Source: JBFMHD01 sp040752395 [NCBI: Candidatus Hydrogenedentota bacterium] (GTDB taxonomy: Bacteria; JBFMHD01). From it: a DNA stretch of 16,188 nucleotides. The stretch is taken from the NCBI GenBank assembly GCA_040752395.1, contig JBFMHD010000047.1, positions 1 through 16,188 on the forward strand. The letters run 5' to 3'. The notes beneath the pieces were generated by a model that ran no database searches, was not told where the DNA came from, and saw nothing but the letters and a program-made list of their open reading frames with translations. Made by a program: the position numbers and the translations under genes. Position 1 is the first letter of the stretch; each line of letters starts with the position of its first letter. This document shows positions 7,426 through 14,640 of this stretch, one piece after another.

Positions 7426-8118
7426 TTATCTACCTCGCTTGTAATTCGTGATTGCAGTAATCCTTGTTTCTTCATAGATATCTGGCATATTTCTTCTGAA
7501 AAATCCCCGTTTCTTTTTTCTTATAGATAACGTAATGGCGATACGATCAATGGGTACATCTTTTTCAAAATTAAATAAAGTATTATCATAATCAGATGCG
7601 ACGAAAGTATTGCCGTCAACGTTATGGATAGAAAAATTCCAGGAAAAAGTATCACCGGTTTCAATAGAATCAAGGTTAAAAATTCGGGTAATTTCATAAT
7701 CTGAATTATTATATTTATCGACCTCACGAAATATTCTGCGATTCTGCAAACGATAAACAAAGGTATCAAAATCATCATCTTCAGGATGGTTTTCCCAATC
7801 ATCAGTATCCTTTGGGTCATCAGCACATATAAAGACAAATTGGGTAGCATTGCTCAGTATATCGAAATTTCGCTGGGTCTGAACAAAACCTGTGAAATCT
7901 TGTTTAAACCAATAAGTTATATTCTTCAAATCTCGCTGAATCCTCAATCTTTCTTCTGATTCCTGATATGCGATATAGATAGCGCCAAAAATTTTATTCA
8001 ATGCAAAGATTACAGCTGAGATGATAGCAACTACTACAAGAAGTTCAACAAGAGTAAACCCATACATAAAGACTTGAGACTTGTTAGGGCATCTACTCTG
8101 TCTTTGGTAAAGTTTCAT
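7426..8118 (-). CDS. PilW/GspJ-like pseudopilin
   Basis: 230 residues with a class III prepilin signal: a basic 20-residue leader ending MYG, cleavage before Phe21, then FTLVELLVVVAIISAVIFAL with Glu at mature position +5. The acidic, beta-rich remainder (about 60-230) has no catalytic motif. Size and position between a PilV/GspI-like and a PilX-like gene fit PilW/GspJ, a minor pilin that joins the initiation/tip complex after cleavage by the prepilin peptidase. The ATG at 8118 has AAGAGG 8 bases upstream, and that site lies in GAGGCAAGAT, a word of the local intergenic repeat. The gene is 16 bp from the upstream pseudopilin and 1 bp from the next start, so translation is probably coupled. 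Confidence 0.85.
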   Translation of the reverse strand: MKLYQRQSRCPNKSQVFMYGFTLVELLVVVAIISAVIFALNKIFGAIYIAYQESEERLRIQRDLKNITYWFKQDFTGFVQTQRNFDILSNATQFVFICADDPKDTDDWENHPEDDDFDTFVYRLQNRRIFREVDKYNNSDYEITRIFNLDSIETGDTFSWNFSIHNVDGNTFVASDYDNTLFNFEKDVPIDRIAITLSIRKKKRGFFRRNMPDIYEETRITAITNYKRGR

Positions 8119-8134
8119 AATCTTGCCTCTTACC

Positions 8135-8590
8135 CTATCTTTTCAATCCGTGTCTTGTAATAACACAGACCACAGTTTCTGATCTTGTATTTTTTTCTAC
8201 TGTCCAGCATACTACAGTTTCAATCTTAATAAAATCTGTTGGAATATCAGCTAATGCTGCATCTGAAAGACTACCATTAGCATTCTGTTTTTGATATCTA
8301 ATGAATGTTTTTCTTGAATAAATGCTTCCGGGCAATTTACCTTCATCAAACGAAGCAGAAAGATTATAAGCGAGCGAGTCCGCCTCAATCTTACTGAAAC
8401 CATAAGACCTTAATTCTTCAAGTTTCTCAGCAGCAAGATGGCTTGAGCAAGCAACAGTCCCGATATGAAACGTATTCATCTCGAGCCTGTTTAACGCAAG
8501 AACAATCGGTAAAAGCCCTAAAGCTAAAATAGATAATGCTATGAGAAGCTCAATTAAAGAAAAGCCGTTACGCCTATGTTCTGGATTCAT
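8135..8590 (-). CDS. PilV/GspI-like pseudopilin
   Basis: 151 residues. The leader MNPEHRRNG is followed by FSLIELLIALSILALGLLPI, a textbook type IV prepilin cleavage and methylation site (cleavage after Gly9, Glu at mature +5). The LGLLPIVLAL segment and the AAEKLEELRSYGF stretch resemble PilV/GspI proteins. It is expected to insert in the inner membrane, be processed by a prepilin peptidase (not in the window) and join the minor-pilin tip complex. The ATG at 8590 is preceded by AAGGGG, closer to the start than usual. It is the first of the pseudopilin genes and is separated from pilC by a repeat-filled 193 bp gap. Confidence 0.85.
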   Translation of the reverse strand: MNPEHRRNGFSLIELLIALSILALGLLPIVLALNRLEMNTFHIGTVACSSHLAAEKLEELRSYGFSKIEADSLAYNLSASFDEGKLPGSIYSRKTFIRYQKQNANGSLSDAALADIPTDFIKIETVVCWTVEKNTRSETVVCVITRHGLKR

Positions 8591-8783
8591 AGACCCCTTT
8601 GAAAAAAGTAAGAAGTAAGAAGTGAGAAGTATCAGGACAGGCTACAGACTCCGGGCTTCGGGCTCCAGCCGGCTGTAGTTCGTAGCCTGTAGCCTGAACC
8701 CAACTTCCTTTAAAAAATTCAGAATTCGGAAATAATCTTTGAATCTTTGTGCCTCTGTGCCTTTGGGCTTCTTGCTTCTTGCC
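8591..8783. repeat. Composite repeat between pilC and the pseudopilins
   Basis: On the plus strand: AAGTAAG/AAGTGAG heptads and TATCAGGACAGGCTACA (8601-8646), a GC-rich block centred on CAGCCGGCTG (8654-8696), then CCTTTAAAAAATTCAGAATT and AATCTTTGAATCTTT to 8748. After this come TGTGCCTCTGTGCCTTTGGG and CTTCTTG heptads up to the pilC stop. Positions 8649-8748 match 10023-10122 at 98 of 100 bases. The pilC stop TGA is directly followed on its strand by GGCAAGAAGCAAGAAG, so the repeat abuts the coding end. No promoter stands out. Confidence 0.9.
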
Positions 8784-9995
8784 TCAATGTATCAGATCAG
8801 CAAGACTAAGTATCGGTAAAAATAAAGCGATTATAACAAAACCAAGTACAATACCCAGAAAGACAATGAGTATAGGTTCAATAAGAGAAGAGAAGGCTTC
8901 TACAGCAACATCAACCTGCTCTTCATAAAAATCAGATGCTTTAATAAGCATCTCACCCAGATTCCCGGTAGATTCGCCAACAGCTACCATTTGAACTACA
9001 AGCGGCGGGAAGATACCGCTTTGTTTTAAAGGTTGAGCAAAGGTTTGACCTGAACGGATTGATTCCTGCACATTAGCAATAGTATCTTCTATGATAAGAT
9101 TAGCTGCTGTTTTAGTAACAACGTTAAGAGCCTGAATTATAGGTACACCACTTATAGTTAAAGTGCCAAGTGTTCGGCTGAATCTTGATATAGAAACTTT
9201 TAAGATAAGTTCACCAAAAACAGGCATTTTTAGTTTATATTTGTCAATAACTCTACGGATATTTTCGTTCTTTAACCCTATCCTGTAGATCACATATAAA
9301 ATTATAAACCCAAGAAATACAAAAAGGTAGTAAACTCTGATTAAATCAGAGATAAACATAAGAATTCTGGTGGGTAGCGGGAGATGAGCTCCTGCATGAG
9401 CAAAAGTATCAGCAAATTTCGGGACGACAAATGTGAGGATACCCCATACAATGAGTATCGCTATGGATGAGACTACAACAGGATAAGTCATAGCACCCTT
9501 GATTTTACGCCTTAATCGCTCTGTGTTCTCAAGATACGTAGCAAGTCTTTCAAGGATTACATCAAGGACTCCACCAGCTTCACCTGAACGTAACATATCC
9601 ACATACATAGTCGAAAATATTTTAGGGTGTTTAGATAAAGCCTCAGATAAATCTGAACCACTCTCTATATCATGAATAAGTTTACCGATAATTTCTTTAA
9701 AATATTCACCTGACATTTGTTCCTGCAGGGTTCTTAATGAAGTAACAATTGGTAGTCCAGCATTAATAAGTGTTGCAAACATTCTGGTGAATAGCACAAG
9801 TTCTGAGCTTTTGACTTTTTTCTTTGTGAAGATATTAATATAACTCAATATAGATTCTTTGATTTCTTCAACATTTAAGACGGTTAATTCCTGGGCTCTT
9901 AATCTTGTTATAATTTCTCTGGGATTGGCGCCGAGAAGAACGCCCTGAACAAGCTCGCCTGATCGGTTTTTTGCTTTATAACTGAATTCTGGCAA
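8784..9995 (-). CDS. pilC: PilC/GspF inner-membrane platform protein
   Basis: 403 residues, normal for the family. The N-terminal FSYKAKNRSGELVQG and LRAQELTVLNV are typical of PilC/GspF. Two tandem T2SSF domains follow, about 70-190 (with FATLINAGLPI and SGEAGGVLD) and 272-394 (with TISGVPIIQAL and VGESTGNLGEML). Three membrane segments lie near 171-192, 220-238 and 370-394. The protein is the platform on which the PilB hexamer turns to extract and assemble pilins. The start is TTG at 9995, supported by AGAGGAG 7 bases upstream; no ATG in frame fits the conserved N-terminus. The gene is bracketed by 100 bp direct repeats on both sides. I cannot tell PilC from GspF by sequence alone; the pilM neighbour favours the pilus name. 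Confidence 0.93.
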   Translation of the reverse strand: MPEFSYKAKNRSGELVQGVLLGANPREIITRLRAQELTVLNVEEIKESILSYINIFTKKKVKSSELVLFTRMFATLINAGLPIVTSLRTLQEQMSGEYFKEIIGKLIHDIESGSDLSEALSKHPKIFSTMYVDMLRSGEAGGVLDVILERLATYLENTERLRRKIKGAMTYPVVVSSIAILIVWGILTFVVPKFADTFAHAGAHLPLPTRILMFISDLIRVYYLFVFLGFIILYVIYRIGLKNENIRRVIDKYKLKMPVFGELILKVSISRFSRTLGTLTISGVPIIQALNVVTKTAANLIIEDTIANVQESIRSGQTFAQPLKQSGIFPPLVVQMVAVGESTGNLGEMLIKASDFYEEQVDVAVEAFSSLIEPILIVFLGIVLGFVIIALFLPILSLADLIH

Positions 9996-10136
9996 GATAA
10001 TACTCCTCTTTCGGGCTTCAGGCTCCGGGCTTCGGGCTCCAGCCGGCTGTAGTTCGTAGCCTGTAGCCTGAAACCAACTTCCTTTAAAAAATTTAGAATT
10101 CGGAAATAATCTTTGAATCTTTCAATACGACTACCT
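9996..10136. repeat. Composite repeat between pilB and pilC
   Basis: Positions 10023-10122 are a 98/100 copy of 8649-8748, including the CAGCCGGCTG-centred core (10028-10070) and the AT-rich tail with CCTTTAAAAAAT and AATCTTTGAATCTTT. It ends a few bases from the pilB stop. The side nearest pilC supplies the strong AGAGGAG ribosome binding site but lies outside the matched block. A minus-strand frame of 80 codons crosses the repeat and is rejected as a gene. Confidence 0.92.
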
Positions 10137-11843
10137 TTATATAAGCGCATCTTCAGTTGCTACTCGCCATAACTCTTCAACCGATGTGACACCACTTAAT
10201 ACTTTACGAACACCTGCCTGCCTTAAAGTCCGCATACCGTCAGCCAATGCCTGGTCTTTTAGCTCAGATGATGATGCCCGCTGAATAATTAACCGTTTCA
10301 GTTGTTCCGTTACTCTGAGGATCTCAAATATACCTATTCTGCCCCTGTAACCAGTATTACTGCAATCATCGCAACCTCTGCCGCGATAGAGTTTTATATT
10401 ATGATTTATATCTTTAATTTTTAATGCCTTGATAAATTCAGGTGAAGGTGTATATGCTTCTTTACAGGATTCACATATTTTACGAACAAGTCTTTGAGCA
10501 ACAACCATAATCAGTGATGAAGTAATAAGAAACGGCTCGACACCCATATTATCAAGCCGCACAATAGCACCTGGTGCGTCGTTTGTATGGAGCGTAGAGA
10601 AAACAAGGTGTCCGGTAAGTGCGGCATTAATAGCTATTTCAGCGGTTTCCTGGTCACGGATCTCGCCTATCATCAGGATATCCGGGTCCTGTCTTAATAT
10701 AGAACGAAGAGCTGAGGCAAAAGTTAAACCGATCTGGGGTCTTGCTGGCATCTGATTTATGCCGTGTAAAATATATTCTATCGGATCTTCAACTGTTACA
10801 ATATTATCTTCCTGAGTATTTATCATATTGAGAGCTGAATATAATGTTGTGGTTTTACCGCTACCCGTTGGTCCTGTAACAAGTATGATACCATGTGGTT
10901 CTTTTATATAATTTTTGAAAACTCTAAGTTCATCTTCATCCATCCCGAGTTTATCAAGCTCAACCATCATTCCGCTTTTATCAAGTATTCGCATAACCAC
11001 TTTTTCACCGAATGAGGTTGGTAGCGTAGAAATTCTGAAATCTACCTCTTTATCAGCAAGTCTGACCTTGAATCTACCGTCCTGTGGTAGACGTCTCTCT
11101 GCGATGTCAAGTTCTGCCATAATTTTAATACGGGAGATAATAGCGTTCTGGAACCGTTTTGGCGGCGGGGTGACTTCGTATAAGACACCATCTATTCTAT
11201 ATCTGACTCTAAAAGTATTTTCATAGGGTTCAAGATGTATATCAGTAGCTTTGGCTCGCAATGCCTCCATTATAATAAGGTTCACCATTTTGATTATAGG
11301 CGTTTCTTCGGATTGCTCTTTAAGTTCTGCAACCGAGGTTTGTGATTGCGAGAGATCAACGAGTTCAACACCATCCTCATCAATGTTTTCAAGTATCTCT
11401 TCCATAGTTCCGGCAATATCATAAAGCTGAGTTATCGCATTTTTTATGGCAGATGCAAAAGAAACCATTACTTCAATCTTAGGATAACCCGTAATCATTT
11501 TGATATCATCAATGAGATAGATATTAGTAGGGTCAGCCATAATAATCTTCAAAGTATTGCCTTCTTTTTGAAAAGGGATAACAATTTGTTCTTTGACAAT
11601 CTGCTCGGGTATAATTTTTTTCAATTTAGGTTCAATGGTATCGATTTTCGATGCATCTATATATTTAAGGTTTAACTGTTCGGCAAGTGTGCGTGCTATA
11701 TCTTCTTCATTTATTATCCCCATTCCCTTAAGGATGTCACCTAATCTGCCGCCCTTTTTCTTTTGTATCTCCAGTGCATCGTCAAGGTCTTTTTTAGTTA
11801 TTTTTTTGTTTTCAATAAGAATTTCACCGATGAGTTTTCTCAC
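10137..11843 (-). CDS. pilB: PilB/GspE assembly ATPase
   Basis: 568 residues. An N-terminal MshEN-type domain (about 1-145, with RLGDILKGMGIINEEDIA), common in PilB and able in some relatives to bind cyclic di-GMP, precedes the ATPase core. Motifs: Walker A GPTGSGKTTT (324-333), Asp box TVEDPIEY (350-357), Walker B DPDILMIGEIRD (386-397) and His box TGHLVFSTLHTN (410-421). A CESC...CDDC tetracysteine zinc site (457/460/491/494) is typical of PilB and GspE and absent from PilT. It powers pilin extraction with PilC, encoded next. The start is GTG at 11843 with GGAG 8 bases upstream. It is the first gene of the pilus cluster, behind a promoter and palindrome at 11982-12031. PilB and GspE cannot be fully separated by motifs. 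Confidence 0.95.
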   Translation of the reverse strand: MRKLIGEILIENKKITKKDLDDALEIQKKKGGRLGDILKGMGIINEEDIARTLAEQLNLKYIDASKIDTIEPKLKKIIPEQIVKEQIVIPFQKEGNTLKIIMADPTNIYLIDDIKMITGYPKIEVMVSFASAIKNAITQLYDIAGTMEEILENIDEDGVELVDLSQSQTSVAELKEQSEETPIIKMVNLIIMEALRAKATDIHLEPYENTFRVRYRIDGVLYEVTPPPKRFQNAIISRIKIMAELDIAERRLPQDGRFKVRLADKEVDFRISTLPTSFGEKVVMRILDKSGMMVELDKLGMDEDELRVFKNYIKEPHGIILVTGPTGSGKTTTLYSALNMINTQEDNIVTVEDPIEYILHGINQMPARPQIGLTFASALRSILRQDPDILMIGEIRDQETAEIAINAALTGHLVFSTLHTNDAPGAIVRLDNMGVEPFLITSSLIMVVAQRLVRKICESCKEAYTPSPEFIKALKIKDINHNIKLYRGRGCDDCSNTGYRGRIGIFEILRVTEQLKRLIIQRASSSELKDQALADGMRTLRQAGVRKVLSGVTSVEELWRVATEDALI

Positions 11844-11930
11844 TCGTTTATCTCCAGCTAAATCCTTAATCTTGCACCCCTACCAATTGTCCGTTAAACA
11901 AATTTCTATACTTCCTCTCTATAACTGAGA

Positions 11931-11966
11931 ATGTGTGAAGATGCTCACTACAATTTTTTCACACGT
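11931..11966 (-). promoter_or_regulatory. Leader hairpin upstream of pilB
   Basis: On the plus strand ATGTGTGAAG (11931-11940) pairs with TTTTCACACGT (11957-11966): seven consecutive Watson-Crick pairs (GTGTGAA/TTCACAC), extended to ten with two wobbles, around a 16-base loop. No U-tract follows on the minus strand, so it is unlikely to be an intrinsic terminator. It could be an mRNA leader element or a half-site pair for a regulator. Confidence 0.45.
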
Positions 11967-11981
11967 TCTGAGGGGTTACAA

Positions 11982-11995
11982 CTAAAACGTTTTAG
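11982..11995. promoter_or_regulatory. Perfect 14 bp palindrome CTAAAACGTTTTAG, candidate operator
   Basis: A perfect dyad with central CG. Its AACGTT core resembles LacI-family operators. It covers about +3 to +16 relative to the transcription start expected from the promoter at 12004-12031, a typical repressor position. No regulator gene is nearby to name a ligand. Confidence 0.55.
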
Positions 11996-12003
11996 CTAAT
12001 TAT

Positions 12004-12031
12004 ATTATACTTAAAAATTTATTCTTTTCAA
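12004..12031 (-). promoter_or_regulatory. Predicted sigma-70-type promoter for the pilus cluster
   Basis: On the minus strand TTGAAA (12031-12026), 16 bp, then TATAAT (12009-12004): 5/6 and 6/6 matches to consensus. The -35 box lies inside the last codons of glmM. The expected start is near 11997, leaving a leader of about 150 nt to the pilB GTG. Confidence 0.65.
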
Positions 12032-13354
12032 GAGTAATTTTAAATTTTTTTCATCACAGGATTCTGCAATGATTCGAATAATAGGCTCTGTATTGGACGG
12101 TCTGATATGAAGCCAGTATGACGAGGTATAAATTTTAATACCATCACGGGTATCTAACCTCTCGCCAGGGATAAGTTTAATGGTCTTTTTAATTCTGTTA
12201 AACTGGTTTTTTTCTTTAAGTTTTATTTTCTTTTTTAAGGTTCTGTATTTTTTCACAGATTTGAATATCTGGGATAATGGCTTATCTTCTTTTGCCATAA
12301 GTTCAAGAATTAAAGCCATAGAAATAAAAGAATCTCTACCATAATGCATAGCAGGATGTATAACACCACCATTACCCTCGCCACCTATACAGGCTCTTTT
12401 GTTCTTCATCATAGAGACAACAAAGACCTCACCTACTTTTGAATAATAAATTTTACCTTTGTATTTTAAGACCTCGTCTCTTACAATGTAAGAGGTTGAG
12501 AGATTGGTTACAACGGCTCTATTCTCATTTTCTTTACTTAGAACGTTTCTTACACATAAAGCAAGTGTCATATCTTCTTGAGGCACCTCACCCTTCTCAG
12601 ATATCAAAACCAATCTATCAGCATCAGTATCCTGTGCAAAACCGACATCATATTCTCCCTGCCGAATTATATTAGATGTAATTTTTAAATTTTCAGCTGA
12701 AGGCTCAAGAGGATGAAGGAATTCACCGTCCATATATAATCCAGAACCACTAACATCACAGCCCAATTCTTTTAATAATTTTATACCTATACAGGCGCCA
12801 GCACCACCATTAGCATCAAGAAAAACTCTGAACCTCTTTTTTTTAATATTTTTTAAATTGACTATCTTCTTTATTTTAGAGATATATTTATCAACCCACG
12901 TGTTATCTACCCTGAAGTCACCCCTGCTTTTATTATTAGCCCATTTTAAAGTATCCTTGTTTTTTAAATAATTACTTAGTTTTGCTATTAACTTTTCATC
13001 AAAAAAAGTACCATCATCTTTAATAAACTTTAGACCGTTCCACTCTGGAGGATTATGGCTCGCACTTATTACTATGCCACTGGCTGACTTGTAATATTCT
13101 ACTGCGAACTGAACACAAGGTGTCGGTGCCATACCGATGTCTATTACATCAAACCCGCATAATGAAATAACAGATGAAATAATTTTTGAAAAATTTAAGC
13201 TTGTGTTTCTGGTATCCCTGCCTATGACAATAGTTTTATTTTCTGTTATCCGGACTGTTTTTAAAAAAGCCCTGACAAGATCATTCACGATATCAGGCGT
13301 AAAACTTTCGCCAACTATGCCACGAGCTCCCGAAGGTCCGAGAATAAGACTCAT
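12011..13354 (-). CDS. glmM: Phosphoglucosamine mutase-type sugar phosphomutase
   Basis: 447 residues from the ATG at 13354, the alpha-D-phosphohexomutase family length. Catalytic phosphoserine loop SASHNPPEWNGLKF (101-114 if numbered from an upstream GTG at 13366), metal site DTDADR (246-251), sugar loop GGEGNGGVI (328-336) and phosphate-binding RPSNTEPIIRI (422-432). The GEGNGG form of the sugar loop is the one found in Bacteroidetes- and archaeal-type GlmM/phosphomutases rather than E. coli PGM. Likely reaction: glucosamine-6-phosphate to glucosamine-1-phosphate for UDP-GlcNAc, though mannose or glucose phosphates cannot be excluded. I choose the ATG at 13354 over the GTG at 13366 because the GTG lies in an AAGTGAG heptad repeat. 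It follows the BON-like gene by 26 bp and probably shares its promoter. Confidence 0.88.
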   Translation of the reverse strand: MSLILGPSGARGIVGESFTPDIVNDLVRAFLKTVRITENKTIVIGRDTRNTSLNFSKIISSVISLCGFDVIDIGMAPTPCVQFAVEYYKSASGIVISASHNPPEWNGLKFIKDDGTFFDEKLIAKLSNYLKNKDTLKWANNKSRGDFRVDNTWVDKYISKIKKIVNLKNIKKKRFRVFLDANGGAGACIGIKLLKELGCDVSGSGLYMDGEFLHPLEPSAENLKITSNIIRQGEYDVGFAQDTDADRLVLISEKGEVPQEDMTLALCVRNVLSKENENRAVVTNLSTSYIVRDEVLKYKGKIYYSKVGEVFVVSMMKNKRACIGGEGNGGVIHPAMHYGRDSFISMALILELMAKEDKPLSQIFKSVKKYRTLKKKIKLKEKNQFNRIKKTIKLIPGERLDTRDGIKIYTSSYWLHIRPSNTEPIIRIIAESCDEKNLKLLLKRINF

Positions 13355-13380
13355 ATTACTTCTCACTTCTTACTTCTATT
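13355..13380. repeat. Short AAGTRAG heptad repeat before glmM
   Basis: On the minus strand AGAAGTAAGAAGTGAGAAGT lies directly before the glmM ATG, the same heptad words as at 2451-2485 and 8605-8630. It replaces a conventional ribosome binding site. Confidence 0.7.
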
Positions 13381-13698
13381 TTATATTTCTGGTTGCTGAG
13401 GGGGTGCTTCTTTAATGAATTGATGTACAGGCTTCCACGAACTACCCTCTTTTTTCCAATTAGCTAATCTCCAGTTAATTGATTTTAGATTAGGAACCTT
13501 TCGTAACTCTTTATCAAGCATTTTCATATGTAGCGGTTTAGAGAACTTATCCTGCTCTCTGTGACTCCTTGGAAGTAATACACCAATAATCACAACATCA
13601 CCCTGAGTTGACGAAATCGTTAAGAGATTGGTATTGATCCCCCTTTTTGTGAGCATCTGCTCTATACGAATGTTTATTACTCTATCTTCAACACTCAT
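13381..13698 (-). CDS. Small BON-like protein of unknown function
   Basis: 105 residues from the ATG at 13698 (MSVEDRVINIRIEQML), preferred over a TTG six codons upstream because AGGCGGG precedes it. The pattern of an amphipathic helix (about 2-18), a strand with GDVVIIGVLLP (33-43), a second helix LDKELRKVPNL and a strand SINWRLANW resembles a BON fold (helix, then strand ending in G, then helix-V-strand). No signal peptide or membrane segment is seen, which is unusual for periplasmic BON proteins. The Pro/Gln-rich tail ends PPQQPEI. It lies directly behind a strong promoter and 26 bp before glmM. The fold assignment is tentative. Confidence 0.6.
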   Translation of the reverse strand: MSVEDRVINIRIEQMLTKRGINTNLLTISSTQGDVVIIGVLLPRSHREQDKFSKPLHMKMLDKELRKVPNLKSINWRLANWKKEGSSWKPVHQFIKEAPPQQPEI

Positions 13699-13720
13699 TT
13701 TTTCCCGCCTTTTCAACCTG

Positions 13721-13746
13721 TTATGAGCCCTTTTTACAACTCATAA
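13721..13746. promoter_or_regulatory. Inverted repeat overlapping the -10 box
   Basis: TTATGAG (13721-13727) and CTCATAA (13740-13746) form a perfect 7 bp inverted repeat with a 12 bp spacer. It covers the -10 box and the expected transcription start of the BON-like/glmM transcript, so it could be an operator or a 5' hairpin. Confidence 0.4.
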
Positions 13747-13771
13747 TGTATAAATTTAAAACAATTGTCAA
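13743..13771 (-). promoter_or_regulatory. Predicted sigma-70-type promoter for the BON-like protein and glmM
   Basis: On the minus strand a perfect TTGACA (13771-13766), a 17 bp spacer, and CATTAT (13748-13743), a 4/6 match to TATAAT. The start would be near 13736, about 38 bases before the chosen ATG. It is the best promoter I find in the window. Confidence 0.7.
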
Positions 13772-13807
13772 ATACTTTTGCTTTCTGGTTCTTTCGCTAT
13801 CTTGCTT

Positions 13808-14536
13808 CTAATATATCAACGTTGGACTAAAGTAGTTGTTAGTAAATAGGTATTTAGGATTTGAGACCTCAGTGTATATATCCTTCACATTGTTAAATAT
13901 TGTGGCGTTATCGTCAAAATATTCTGCGTATCCTTTTCGTAAATCTCTTAAAGCTGTTAATAATTCGATGCCCTCGATAGAGGGGATAAAAATATTATGA
14001 GTCAACCATTTAATAGTATTATCAATCTTCTCTACAATTTCTTTATACTTACTATTTTTATCTTTTAATAATTCTATTCTATTTTTAATTTCAGTATCAA
14101 AAGTTTTACCAATGAGGTCTGACTCATCTGTGAGCACGTTCATCATTGCTCTGATTCTGAAGAAATTTACCATTGCTATAAATTTTCCAAGATTAGATAA
14201 GCTCTTTGTCTCAGTGATAAATAAGATATTTCTGAAATAGACAAAGAACGGGGCGGCATCATTGAATATTTCTGATAAAAGAAATATGCTGTCTTTTTCA
14301 GAAATAATATCAAGTAATTTTCTCTTGCTGGATAAAATATCGAGTCCTATAGTCTTATCTTCACTTTTATTAATAAATTCATTATTTTTCCATGTGTAAA
14401 TATCATAACCTTCCTCAATAACCACTTTCTGTCCGGGATGTATTATAGGTAATATAACAGGCTGTTCAGGGAGAGTTGACTCTTTTTTTTCTTTAATTTT
14501 TTGTAGTTTCTGTAATGCTCTTTGTATCTGGCTCAT
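13808..14536 (-). CDS. Unrecognised 242-residue soluble protein
   Basis: I do not recognise this family. The N-terminus MSQIQRALQKLQKIKEKKE is a short charged amphipathic helix. A Pro-rich linker (22-35) follows, then an alpha/beta-looking part (36-135, with hydrophobic strands DSIFLLSEI and NILFITET) and a helical part (about 140-225). There is no signal peptide and no convincing membrane segment; the hydrophobic patch KFIAMVNFFRIRAMMNVL (118-135) is interrupted by Arg. No catalytic motif stands out. The ATG at 14536 has a weak ribosome binding site. It lies between rseP and the glmM promoter, separated from each by about 100 bp carrying repeat words, so operon membership is uncertain. Confidence 0.7.
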   Translation of the reverse strand: MSQIQRALQKLQKIKEKKESTLPEQPVILPIIHPGQKVVIEEGYDIYTWKNNEFINKSEDKTIGLDILSSKRKLLDIISEKDSIFLLSEIFNDAAPFFVYFRNILFITETKSLSNLGKFIAMVNFFRIRAMMNVLTDESDLIGKTFDTEIKNRIELLKDKNSKYKEIVEKIDNTIKWLTHNIFIPSIEGIELLTALRDLRKGYAEYFDDNATIFNNVKDIYTEVSNPKYLFTNNYFSPTLIY

Positions 14537-14640
14537 AATGGTGTTTCTTTAAGTAACTGGTCAGTTATAGATGATATTATAGAAGCAAGAAGCAAGATAA
14601 CGGATAAAGAAAGATAACGAATGTCTTCTGTCTTCTATAC
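14537..14640. repeat. AAGCAAG/ATAACG repeat downstream of rseP
   Basis: On the plus strand GATATTATAGAAGCAAGAAG, then CAAGATAACGG, AAAGATAACGA and TGTCTTCTGTCTTC. The ATTATAGAAGCAAG word also occurs, in the opposite orientation, at 7030-7049, and ATAACG words also occur at 1-62 and 2441-2448. On the minus strand the repeat includes a TATAAT but no matching -35 box, so a promoter for the orphan gene is not supported. Confidence 0.7.

Larger units (their letters stand above)
11844..12010 (-). promoter_or_regulatory. pilB leader region
   Basis: This is the 167 bp non-coding interval between glmM and pilB. In transcription order it contains the -10 box of the promoter listed separately, a 14 bp palindrome, a 10-pair hairpin and a ribosome binding site GGAG before the GTG. 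The predicted 5' leader is about 150 nt, long for a simple gene, and contains no ORF of note. Confidence 0.6.

Noticed and set aside
7425-7475. Longer start (ATG at 7475) for the PilX-like protein
   Set aside because: It would overlap the upstream gene by 50 bp with no ribosome binding site, whereas the ATG at 7424 has GAGGT at good spacing and follows the upstream stop by 1 base.
8664-8680. CAGCCGGCTG palindrome as an intrinsic terminator
   Set aside because: The stem is only 5 bp per arm with no loop and no following T-tract on either strand; it is the centre of a dispersed repeat.
8784-9995. Composite transposon carrying pilC
   Set aside because: The flanking repeats are direct and non-coding, with no transposase or target-site duplication seen; pilC is an expected member of the cluster.
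9908-10150. 80-codon minus-strand frame between pilB and pilC
   Set aside because: It overlaps both genes and its middle is a translation of the dispersed repeat (8649-8748 and 10023-10122), so it is repeat noise rather than a gene.
13355-13366. GTG start at 13366 for glmM
   Set aside because: The four extra residues are encoded by an AAGTGAG heptad repeat; the family N-terminus fits the ATG at 13354.
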